34,707 nucleotides of DNA. It comes from Phycisphaerales bacterium. GTDB taxonomy: Bacteria > Planctomycetota > Phycisphaerae > Sedimentisphaerales > Anaerobacaceae. This document shows positions 15,997 to 21,398 of this stretch, in pieces. The notes beneath the pieces were generated by a model. It made no database searches. It saw only the letters and a program-made list of their open reading frames with translations, and was not told the DNA's origin. The stretch covers positions 1 to 34,707 of the forward strand of contig PLLM01000065.1 of assembly GCA_003141275.1 (NCBI GenBank), written 5' to 3'. Position 1 is the first letter of the stretch. Every line of letters starts with the position of its first letter. The position numbers and the translations under genes were made by a program.

Positions 15997-17205
15997 ATGG
16001 CAGATACACCGAAAAAGGCGAAAAAGCTCCATAGCCGGGCGTCGATGGCGACGAGGGCGATTCACGCGGGAGAACCGAGGCAGAAATACGCCGACTCGCT
16101 GATGACGCCGATTGTCCAGACCGCAACCTTTACCTTCAAAAACAGCAAGGCAATCGAGGATTACACCAAGAAGGGCAAGGCACATTACGAATACGGCCGA
16201 TACGGCAACCCGACCGCCAAAATCGCCGAGCAGCGATTGGCCGACCTCGAAGGCGCAGAGGACTGCGTCGTATTTTCATCCGGGATGAGCGCAATCACCA
16301 CAACGATTCTGTCGCTTGTTCATTCGGGCGACCATATCGTTATTACCGACGACAGCTACAAAAAGACGCTGGAGTTCTGCAAGTCGTATCTAAAGCAGTT
16401 CGCAATCGACTGCACGATTGTCCCATTCGGCAGCTATGACTTTATCGACAAGGCCATCAGAAAAAACACCCGTTTCATTTTCTCCGAATCGCCAACTAAT
16501 CCCTACCTGAATATTTTTGACCTTGTTAAAATCAAGAAAATAGCCGACAAGCACAAAATCCTTACGCTCATCGACTCGACCTTTGCAACGCCTTATAACC
16601 AGCGGCCCATCGAATTCGGAATGGACCTTGTCCTGCAAAGCTGCACAAAGTATTTAGCCGGCCATAACGACATTTTGGCCGGGGCGGTTTTGGGCAGACA
16701 GGAACTGGTAGAAAAAATCCGCGACCTTCACAAATCAATGGGCGGCACTATCGACCCGCACTGCTGCTATATGCTTTTGCGCGGGCTAAAGACGTTCCCG
16801 CTTCGTGTCCGCCATCAGAATGAATCCGCGTTGCGAATCGCGGAATGGCTCGAGGCGCATCCCGCCATAAGAAGGGTTTATTATCCCTTCCTGCCAAGTC
16901 ACCAACAATACGAGGTCGCGACACAGCAGATGGAAGGCGGCGGCGGCGTGGTGTCATTCGAGGTCAAGGGGACTCTTGCTGACTCCAAACGGCTGCTCGA
17001 CCGGCTGAAACTGATTAACATCGGGCCGTCGCTGGGCGGCGTGGAATCCCTCATAACACATCCCGCGCTTGTGAGCTATTATGACTACAGCCGAAAGGAA
17101 CGCTACAAATTGGGGATTACAGATACGCTGTTCCGGCTGGCCGTGGGCATCGAAGACACTGATGACCTCATCGCCGACCTCGAACGGGCATTACGCAAAT
17201 CCTGA
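15997..17205 (+). CDS. Cystathionine gamma-synthase-like PLP enzyme (Cys/Met metabolism family)
   Basis: 402 aa, the normal family length. Fold-type I signatures: YEYGRYGNPT, FSSGMSAI for cofactor phosphate binding, SESPTNPYL, LIDSTFATPYNQRP, and the PLP lysine K218 in SCTKYLAGHNDILAG. The C-terminal FRLAVGIEDTDDLIADL binds the substrate carboxylate. The loop reads DDSYKKTLEF and the post-lysine segment GHNDILAG, both closer to plant-type cystathionine gamma-synthase (YRKT, GHNDVLAG) than to the YGGT form of many bacterial lyases. It probably joins an activated homoserine with cysteine or sulfide in methionine/cysteine metabolism. Synthase, lyase and sulfhydrylase cannot be separated by sequence alone. 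AAGGAAA precedes the ATG. No methionine-type riboswitch is evident upstream. Confidence 0.88.
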   Translation: MADTPKKAKKLHSRASMATRAIHAGEPRQKYADSLMTPIVQTATFTFKNSKAIEDYTKKGKAHYEYGRYGNPTAKIAEQRLADLEGAEDCVVFSSGMSAITTTILSLVHSGDHIVITDDSYKKTLEFCKSYLKQFAIDCTIVPFGSYDFIDKAIRKNTRFIFSESPTNPYLNIFDLVKIKKIADKHKILTLIDSTFATPYNQRPIEFGMDLVLQSCTKYLAGHNDILAGAVLGRQELVEKIRDLHKSMGGTIDPHCCYMLLRGLKTFPLRVRHQNESALRIAEWLEAHPAIRRVYYPFLPSHQQYEVATQQMEGGGGVVSFEVKGTLADSKRLLDRLKLINIGPSLGGVESLITHPALVSYYDYSRKERYKLGITDTLFRLAVGIEDTDDLIADLERALRKS

Positions 17206-17235
17206 ACATACGGCTGTTAACCGCTGTCGGTAATT

Positions 17236-17967
17236 TTAGAAGTCGTATTCGAATCTCCATAACTTATAGGTTACATCGTCCGCCTTCATCCATTCTACGT
17301 GCCAGTCGAGAAACAGGTAGTGACATCCAGGCATGGTCGTGCCTTTACTGTGTCGGGTCCGGGCAACTCGCCTGCCGTCCGCTTCGGTCTGTGTCGCACT
17401 CACGTTGCTCGCCAGGTGATTGGTGCTCCACACGTCATTTTCGAACCAGCCAGGGTCGTTAACCTTGCTGATAATTTTCCTCCAGGCCCCATCCTCACTG
17501 TCTGCTATTAAAATTTTGGTATCTAATTTTTTAAGCCCTAATATTCTTGTCGGCTCTTCTATCGCCTGTCCGGTCATGTCGGTCGGACTTGTAAATTTCC
17601 AGCCATTAATCACATAGCAGACCGTCTGATTCTTGTTGGGGTAGCTCGGGCAGCGATACATCTTGACGGTCCTGTAGTCCTGCGTCTTTTGACGTTCGCC
17701 AAGATAGGGCATCAATTGCTGAAACCATGTATCACCTGACGAACCGGTTCCGCGCGGAATAAAAAAGTTCCATGCTTCGGCATAGAAATTCAACGCGATT
17801 CCTATCTGGCGAAGATTGCTCCTGCATACCGTCGCCTGCCCCTGCTTTCTGGCGGCTGTGAGTGCCGGCAATAGAATCCCCATAAGAAGGGCTATTATCG
17901 CTATCACGACCAGAAGCTCGACTAATGTGAAGGCGTTTCGCGGGACAGCAAACCATCGTCTCATCAT
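17236..17967 (-). CDS. Type II secretion pseudopilin-like protein (H-X9-DG-type family)
   Basis: 243 aa; the second ATG (17964) is better spaced to a GGGG ribosome site. It carries the classical prepilin signal FTLVELLVVIAIIALLMGIL with Glu at +5, but Ala instead of Gly at -1 (RNA|FTL). Then come the PALTAARKQG turn and CRSNLRQIGIALNFY, as in DUF1559-type and related planctomycete proteins. The C-terminal motif is degenerate: CHYLFLDWHVEWM, with DW where relatives have DG. Such proteins are presumed to be processed by prepilin peptidase and sit in the envelope; their role is unknown. It differs clearly from the four-paralogue group at 9.5-13 kb. Transcribed alone. Confidence 0.82.
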   Translation of the reverse strand: MMRRWFAVPRNAFTLVELLVVIAIIALLMGILLPALTAARKQGQATVCRSNLRQIGIALNFYAEAWNFFIPRGTGSSGDTWFQQLMPYLGERQKTQDYRTVKMYRCPSYPNKNQTVCYVINGWKFTSPTDMTGQAIEEPTRILGLKKLDTKILIADSEDGAWRKIISKVNDPGWFENDVWSTNHLASNVSATQTEADGRRVARTRHSKGTTMPGCHYLFLDWHVEWMKADDVTYKLWRFEYDF

Positions 17968-18009
17968 CTACCCCACTGACTGATTATGTCTATTCGCAAT
18001 TCATCAGCC

Positions 18010-18015
18010 ATTATA
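18010..18015 (-). promoter_or_regulatory. Possible -10 box of the 17236-17967 gene
   Basis: A perfect TATAAT on the minus strand, about 42 nt upstream of the ATG. A weak TGTCAA lies 17 bp further upstream. The transposon end begins only 48 bp away. Confidence 0.4.
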
Positions 18016-18062
18016 ATCACCGCATCCGCCTTTTGACATACCCTGTTTTACCCCGGCAAAAT

Positions 18063-18085
18063 CGGAAGTATATACCTAACGCACA
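18063..18085 (+). repeat. Left terminal inverted repeat of the transposon
   Basis: 23 bp, perfectly complementary to 20428-20450. If the true end starts at GG (18064), as in many IS1595 members, the repeat is 22 bp. Confidence 0.85.
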
Positions 18086-18125
18086 CTAAAAATCTTACCT
18101 AAACCCCCAAAACCCCTTTTTTAGC

Positions 18126-18278
18126 TTAATTTTGAGGTTTCTTCTTCTTGTCCGGCCAACCTTCGGGCGGCTTTTTCTTCTTAAGTGCTTTATTGACAGC
18201 ACGTTGCCAGTCGCCTTCTATCTTTAAATGGTCGGTTTTAGGGCCTCGTTTTTTGCTTTTATTATTGCTCGTCATCAT
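18126..18278 (-). CDS. Small basic protein (50 aa), transposon passenger
   Basis: An ATG at 18278 (or 18275) with AAGGG 6 nt upstream opens a frame of 50 codons ending in TAA. The product is very basic: KSKKRGPKTDHLKIEGDWQR in the first half, then AVNKALKKKKPPEGWP and a Lys-rich tail. The GPK...LKIEGDW...A..KAL.KK.P..GWP layout resembles small uncharacterised proteins I associate with planctomycetes; this is from memory of the pattern, not a search. There are no cysteines or hydrophobic helix, so it is probably soluble and possibly nucleic-acid binding. It diverges from the winged-helix gene at 18406 and lies 40 bp inside the left transposon end. Confidence 0.65.
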   Translation of the reverse strand: MMTSNNKSKKRGPKTDHLKIEGDWQRAVNKALKKKKPPEGWPDKKKKPQN

Positions 18279-18330
18279 TGCTTACCCTTCACTAATCATT
18301 GCTCTTAAAAATAATTATTTTTTATTGCAA

Positions 18331-18390
18331 AATTGCTTGGCGCAATTACGCAAATATGCTATATATCTTAATGGCTTAATGGCTATATAT
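18331..18390 (+). promoter_or_regulatory. Promoter/operator region of the winged-helix gene
   Basis: TTGGCG (18337-18342) and TATATA (18360-18365) are 17 bp apart. The -35 lies within a perfect inverted repeat AATTGC-ttggc-GCAATT (18331-18347). The -10 lies in GCTATATAT (18358-18366), which is repeated at 18382-18390. The arrangement suggests self-regulation by the winged-helix protein or another repressor. Confidence 0.5.
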
Positions 18391-18405
18391 GAAAGGGCCG
18401 AAATT

Positions 18406-18798
18406 ATGAACAATATACAAGAACAAATCAAGCAAGTCGAGGATAAAGTTAAAGACCTGCGAATCAAGCTTATGATTGAGGAATCTGTATTGAAGCGGTT
18501 AAAAGCCATTGAATCGCCCGAAGAGCCACTCTTGCCGTTATCGGATAATGCCCCTATCCTTACTAATGTCCCCCAGCAAGTGACACAGAGCGGAACGTTA
18601 GTCGCAAATATCAAGGCGGTATTAGCTGAAAATGCAGGGTCGATGCACGTCAAAGATATTCACGAAAAACTTAAAGCAATGAGTATTACAACAGACGCTA
18701 AAGCTGGCTTAGCTGCATCAATCGCTAATGCGTTATTTAGGCGTGAAGATATTTTCCAACGGGTTAGACGTGGTATGTATCGTTTAAGAAATATATAA
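18406..18798 (+). CDS. Coiled-coil plus HARE-HTH-like winged-helix protein, transposon passenger
   Basis: 130 aa from ATG 18406, chosen because AAGGG lies 8 nt upstream; the open frame further upstream crosses the divergent promoter. Residues 1-40 (IQEQIKQVEDKVKDLRIKLM and on) are a charged, probable coiled coil for dimerisation. Residues ~64-130 (VANIKAVLAENAGSMHVKDI, then HEKLKAM and ALFRREDIFQRVRRGMYRL) have the helix-helix-wing layout of the HARE-HTH family of winged helices, which are linked to DNA and chromatin functions. It could regulate the element or modify DNA-related functions. There is no enzymatic domain. The family call is by eye and moderately certain. Confidence 0.65.
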   Translation: MNNIQEQIKQVEDKVKDLRIKLMIEESVLKRLKAIESPEEPLLPLSDNAPILTNVPQQVTQSGTLVANIKAVLAENAGSMHVKDIHEKLKAMSITTDAKAGLAASIANALFRREDIFQRVRRGMYRLRNI

Positions 18799-18803
18799 AA
18801 CCT

Positions 18804-18837
18804 GGGCCAGAGAAGCGCGCCAACGCTTATCTGGCCC
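18804..18837 (+). other. Strong hairpin after the winged-helix gene
   Basis: GGGCCAGA-g-AAGCG, loop cgccaa, CGCTT-a-TCTGGCCC: 13 pairs with one mismatch, 5 nt after the stop codon. No U-tract follows, so it is either an RNA stabiliser/processing stem or a weak terminator. Confidence 0.6.
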
Positions 18838-18945
18838 TAACTTAAGGATAACCAAAATGTTTGTCGTTTGCACGGACGCACATGTAATTGATTACCCTAT
18901 ATTTGCAATCCTACCGATTCCACCACCACGGGTCAAGCCCAAAAT

Positions 18946-18985
18946 AGGCCCCCAAGTTAACATTTTGCGATGCGCTTGGGGGCCT
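18946..18985 (+). other. Hairpin immediately upstream of the tRNA
   Basis: An 11-bp perfect stem (AGGCCCCCAAG and complement) with an 18-nt loop ends 8 nt before the tRNA 5' end. It could be a terminator for upstream transcription (TTATCTCTT follows) or a processing stem of the tRNA precursor. Confidence 0.55.
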
Positions 18986-18993
18986 TATCTCTT

Positions 18994-19076
18994 GCGGGAA
19001 TGACGAAACGGCAAACGTGCCAGCGTTGGATGCTGGTGGGCGATTGCCCTTCTGGGTTCGAGTCCCAGTTCCCGCA
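18994..19076 (+). tRNA. Class II tRNA, leucine-like body with UGG anticodon
   Basis: 83 nt, all stems fully paired: acceptor GCGGGAA/TTCCCGC, D-stem ACG/CGT, anticodon stem CCAGC/GCTGG, variable arm GGGC-GATT-GCCC, T-stem CTGGG/CCCAG. Invariant positions are present: T8, A14, G18 G19, A21, T33, TTCGAGT T-loop and a T48 partner for A15. The long variable arm and A73 are leucine-type; serine tRNAs have G73. The anticodon loop is GTTGGAT, which places TGG at 34-36, complementary to the proline codon CCA. G32 and T38 are also unusual. CCA is not encoded. It lies inside the transposon between the winged-helix gene and the 40-aa gene. An automated call would probably be tRNA-Pro(TGG) or undetermined. 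Confidence 0.85.
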
Positions 19077-19092
19077 TTGACTTCTGGCAGAA

Positions 19093-19140
19093 CGGAATGA
19101 CCAGAAATCCAAGTGCAAAATCTATTCCGGACTTTTTTTT
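19093..19140 (+). terminator. Possible terminator after the tRNA
   Basis: CGGAAT (19093-19098) pairs with ATTCCG (19124-19129), followed by GAC and eight T residues (19133-19140). The 25-nt loop is long. A competing TTCTGG/CCAGAA stem lies at 19082-19106. It could also act as an attenuator in front of the 40-aa gene. Confidence 0.45.
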
Positions 19141-19152
19141 AAGGAGCTTACT

Positions 19153-19275
19153 ATGATAAGCTCAAAAAAGGAAGGCCATTGGGTTTATACGACCCATATT
19201 ACTCTGCGTAACGGCAGAGTGATATACGCTTCCAGCTATGGTAAGCGGGCCTTTAGAATTTGGGTAAAATCCTAA
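19153..19275 (+). CDS. Small protein (40 aa), transposon passenger
   Basis: The ATG at 19153 follows a perfect AAGGAG by 7 nt. The frame encodes MISSKKEGHWVYTTHITLRN, then GRVIYASSYGKRAFRIWVKS, and ends in TAA. The Y-T-T-H-I-T-L-R-N-G-R-V-I-Y-A...GK-AF layout looks like a small beta-hairpin protein with a basic, aromatic end; I do not recognise a named family. The coding region itself contains three consecutive hairpins (19179-19195, 19201-19220, 19252-19283), the last spanning the stop codon, so the RNA may have its own role. A strong terminator follows. It lies downstream of the tRNA and convergent with the transposase gene. Confidence 0.65.
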   Translation: MISSKKEGHWVYTTHITLRNGRVIYASSYGKRAFRIWVKS

Positions 19276-19288
19276 ATTCTAAACTGCA

Positions 19289-19333
19289 ACAGTCCCGACT
19301 GGGGTTCACGGCCTCAGTCGGGCTGTTTATTTT
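19289..19333 (+). terminator. Rho-independent terminator of the passenger unit
   Basis: ACAG-t-CCCGACTG, a 13-nt loop, CAGTCGGG-CTGT, then TTATTTT. The 12-bp stem has one bulge. It separates the plus-strand passenger genes from the convergent transposase gene. Confidence 0.8.
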
Positions 19334-19390
19334 GTCGGCCCCTTAACGTTTGTCCCTTGACAGTTTTTGGCTATATTCACTTTTCAAAGA

Positions 19391-20350
19391 TTATGCAGAA
19401 CGGCGTATTGGTTCCCGGTAAGTTAGACGTTTACCCTCCGCCCCCTTGATTGCCTTTGTGATGCGTTCCCCATCGTTTAATTTTCGGGTATCCCATCGAA
19501 ACCCAAATTCAGAAACGTAACGATGCAGGTGTCTTTTGCTTACGGAATGATATGTACCATACAAACCTCTTTTAAGACGTGCAAAGAAGCTCTCCGCCGT
19601 GTTGGTATAAATGTCACCTCGAACGTATTCCCGGCGGCTGTGGCATACTTTTTCGTGTCCGCCCCAAAATACGTTTGTAGCGTTATTATAAAGAGGACTT
19701 TCGTCGGTGATGATTCTTGATGATAACTTAACCTCTTTTCGCAATTCAGTTTTTAACGCTGCGGCGGTTACGTTCGGAATAACGCGCGTCCTAACGCCGC
19801 CATTGCGTTCAACCAAAGCAATCACGGGCGTTTTTGGTGTGCCGCGTCCTCGCAAACTTACCCCGCGAAAGCGCGGCTTGCCGCCTACATACGTTTCGTC
19901 CGCCTCAATCGTGCCTTGCAGCTTTTCTTGCTGTTCTGGCGCAGTCATTGCATAGCGGATGCGGTGCATAATAAACAAAGCTGTTTTGTAAGTTACGCCG
20001 CACTCTCGCCTAATCTGTAAAGCACTTACGCCATTCTTAGAGGAGCAAGCTGCCCAAAAAGCGTGACACCATATTTTAAGCGGCACTCGTGAATCCTCAA
20101 AAACCGTGTCGATGCGAACAGTGTATTGTTTCCTACAATCTAAATCGTGGCAACGCCAAAGGAATCTTTTATTTCGTCCGCCGCTCTTGTCTTTCATTTT
20201 AGATACTTCGATACTGCCGCAATGGGGGCAAGCCGGGTGCTTATCCCAATCCCGCTGTTTTTCCATAAACTCCACAGCCGCCGTTTCGTCCAAGCAAGCT
20301 AATGGCAATTCGCTTACGACCTTATCGATATTTTCAACTTTCTTCTTCAT
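19391..20350 (-). CDS. IS1595-family (ISXO2-like) transposase
   Basis: 319 aa, normal family length. The N-terminus has a zinc ribbon (CPHCGS at ~41-46, WRCHDLDCRKQYT ~25 residues later) and the family's TVFEDSRVPLKIW block. An HTH-like stretch (VSALQIRRECGVTYKTALFI) follows. The DDE/N nuclease domain shows IEADETYVGGK (first Asp), IITDESPLYNN (second Asp) and TNTAESFFARLKRGLYGTYH (third acidic/Asn region). All key residues are present and there is no frameshift, so it may be active. It cuts and joins DNA at the 23-bp ends. The gene has a near-consensus promoter 7 nt upstream of its ATG. Confidence 0.93.
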   Translation of the reverse strand: MKKKVENIDKVVSELPLACLDETAAVEFMEKQRDWDKHPACPHCGSIEVSKMKDKSGGRNKRFLWRCHDLDCRKQYTVRIDTVFEDSRVPLKIWCHAFWAACSSKNGVSALQIRRECGVTYKTALFIMHRIRYAMTAPEQQEKLQGTIEADETYVGGKPRFRGVSLRGRGTPKTPVIALVERNGGVRTRVIPNVTAAALKTELRKEVKLSSRIITDESPLYNNATNVFWGGHEKVCHSRREYVRGDIYTNTAESFFARLKRGLYGTYHSVSKRHLHRYVSEFGFRWDTRKLNDGERITKAIKGAEGKRLTYREPIRRSA

Positions 20351-20356
20351 AGAAGC

Positions 20357-20384
20357 ATTATAACGCTTGACCTCTGTGTGTCAA
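20357..20384 (-). promoter_or_regulatory. Consensus promoter of a probably leaderless transposase mRNA
   Basis: On the minus strand TTGACA (20384-20379) and TATAAT (20362-20357) are 16 bp apart, both perfect. Only 6 nt separate the -10 from the ATG at 20350 and no Shine-Dalgarno is present. CTTGAC/GTCAAG inverted repeats overlap the -35 and spacer and may be an operator. Confidence 0.75.
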
Positions 20385-20427
20385 GTATAAAATTATTATT
20401 TTTGTAAATTATTTTAGCCCCATTTCT

Positions 20428-20450
20428 TGTGCGTTAGGTATATACTTCCG
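20428..20450 (-). repeat. Right terminal inverted repeat of the transposon
   Basis: Perfect 23-bp complement of 18063-18085. Confidence 0.85.
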
Positions 20451-20625
20451 CCCTGTTTTTACGCCAAAAACCACCCGATTTTCGACTATAAACAGGCCAA
20501 TTTTTGAGATAAATAACGTTGGTTTTACCTCATCAACTTGCCAAGTAAGTCCTATAAAATGCTTTATGGTCTTATAAATACATATACTTGACTTTTGTAT
20601 CTCAAACCTAGTGTCCAAAACAAAT

Positions 20626-20691
20626 GTTTTATACAACTGTTTCATACAACTGTTTTATACTATTGTATGAAACAAGCGTTTTATACAAGTG
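20626..20691 (+). promoter_or_regulatory. Array of five 13-bp operator-like repeats upstream of the TetR gene
   Basis: Units start at 20626, 20639, 20652, 20665 and 20678, an exact 13-bp period. Four read GTTTTATACAACT or close variants; the fourth (20665) reads GTATGAAACAAGC and is in part the reverse complement of the others. TTTCATACA (20640-20648) and TGTATGAAA (20664-20672) form a perfect 9-bp inverted repeat. This is most likely the operator of the TetR-type repressor encoded 30 bp downstream. Confidence 0.7.
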
Positions 20692-20720
20692 TTTAAAATG
20701 AGCGATTTAAGGAAATAGCT

Positions 20721-21398
20721 ATGACCGGTTTGGACATCCGAAATATGCCTGATTCAACAAAAGAGGCCCGAATAACACGACATCGGCTGCTGACAGCCGC
20801 CGAAGAGATGTTCGCTCAAAAGGGTTTTGACGGAACCGCAATTCGAGATATTACCACAAAAGCAAGACGTAATCCCGCGGCCGTAAATTACTTTTTCGGC
20901 GACAAACGCGAGCTTTACGAGGAGTTGTTCCGATTGCGTCTTCGTGAGATGAATGAGAGCCGGCTTAACGCCATCAAGACCATTATGAGCGACAAGAGTA
21001 AACTGACGCTCGAAAAATTACTTTACGCATACTCGGTTGATTTTCTCAAGCCGTTCGCAGACCCGCAGCAAAGCCAGCGATTTATGCAGCTTTTATTTCG
21101 GGAAATGGCGGAGCAGCGGCTGCCCAGAAATATGTTTCTCGATGAACTGGCTGCCCCGACACTAACCGCAATGGAAGAGGCAATAGTTGTTATTTGTCCT
21201 GACATCAATGAACACGATGCCATGATGTGCACCATTTCACTAAACGGCCAACTGGTTCATATTATGCAGGTCAGGGTGTTGTTCGAAGGGGCGCAAGGCC
21301 ATTCAATCACATCGATTAATATCGATGAGTCAATAGACCATATAGTCAAATTATCGGCGGCCGGAATCAGGGCTTACGCCAAAAGGGACAAGAAATGA
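20721..21398 (+). CDS. TetR-family transcriptional repressor of the efflux operon
   Basis: 225 aa. Residues ~15-65 are the TetR helix-turn-helix: ARITRHRLLTAAEEMFAQKG, then FDGTAIRDITTKA and NPAAVNYFFGDKRELYEELF. The C-terminal ligand/dimer domain (~85-220) contains a QRFMQLLFREMAEQRLP segment as in CerR-like TetR proteins. AAGGA lies 9 nt before the ATG. It begins a four-gene operon in which each of the three downstream genes starts with an ATGA overlap. It probably represses its own promoter through the 13-bp repeats at 20626-20691 and is released by a drug-like ligand. The ligand is unknown. Confidence 0.9.
   Translation: MTGLDIRNMPDSTKEARITRHRLLTAAEEMFAQKGFDGTAIRDITTKARRNPAAVNYFFGDKRELYEELFRLRLREMNESRLNAIKTIMSDKSKLTLEKLLYAYSVDFLKPFADPQQSQRFMQLLFREMAEQRLPRNMFLDELAAPTLTAMEEAIVVICPDINEHDAMMCTISLNGQLVHIMQVRVLFEGAQGHSITSINIDESIDHIVKLSAAGIRAYAKRDKK

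Larger units (their letters stand above)
18063..20450. mobile_element. IS1595-family transposon with passenger genes including a tRNA
   Basis: A 2388-bp element bounded by perfect 23-bp inverted repeats (18063-18085 and 20428-20450; outer end CGGAAGTATATACC). The transposase gene (19391-20350, minus) is of IS1595/ISXO2 type. Between the ends lie four further units not needed for transposition: a 50-aa basic protein, a winged-helix protein, an intact class II tRNA and a 40-aa protein. The element appears more AT-rich than its surroundings. I see no 8-bp target duplication at either choice of end (outer C or GG), so the insertion may be old or the flanks rearranged. IS1595-family elements with passenger genes are known; a tRNA passenger is not something I know of. 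Confidence 0.8.

Noticed and set aside
18148-18405. N-terminal extension of the winged-helix protein with a hydrophobic stretch
   Set aside because: It would be translated through the divergent promoter and antisense to the 50-aa gene; ATG 18406 has a proper ribosome site.
18857-19003. 48-codon frame with AAGGA upstream, between the winged-helix gene and the tRNA
   Set aside because: It runs through the 11-bp hairpin and into the first 10 nt of the tRNA, and the protein has no recognisable pattern. Kept only as part of the hairpin finding.
18055-20458. 8-bp target-site duplication for the IS1595 element
   Set aside because: Flanking octamers do not match for either choice of outer base.
20409-20645. 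78-codon minus-strand frame at the right transposon end
   Set aside because: It crosses the terminal inverted repeat and the operator array; AT-rich chance frame.
20626-20691. Short regular repeats considered as a CRISPR array
   Set aside because: Units are 13 bp, contiguous with no spacers, and sit at a TetR promoter; they are operator-like.
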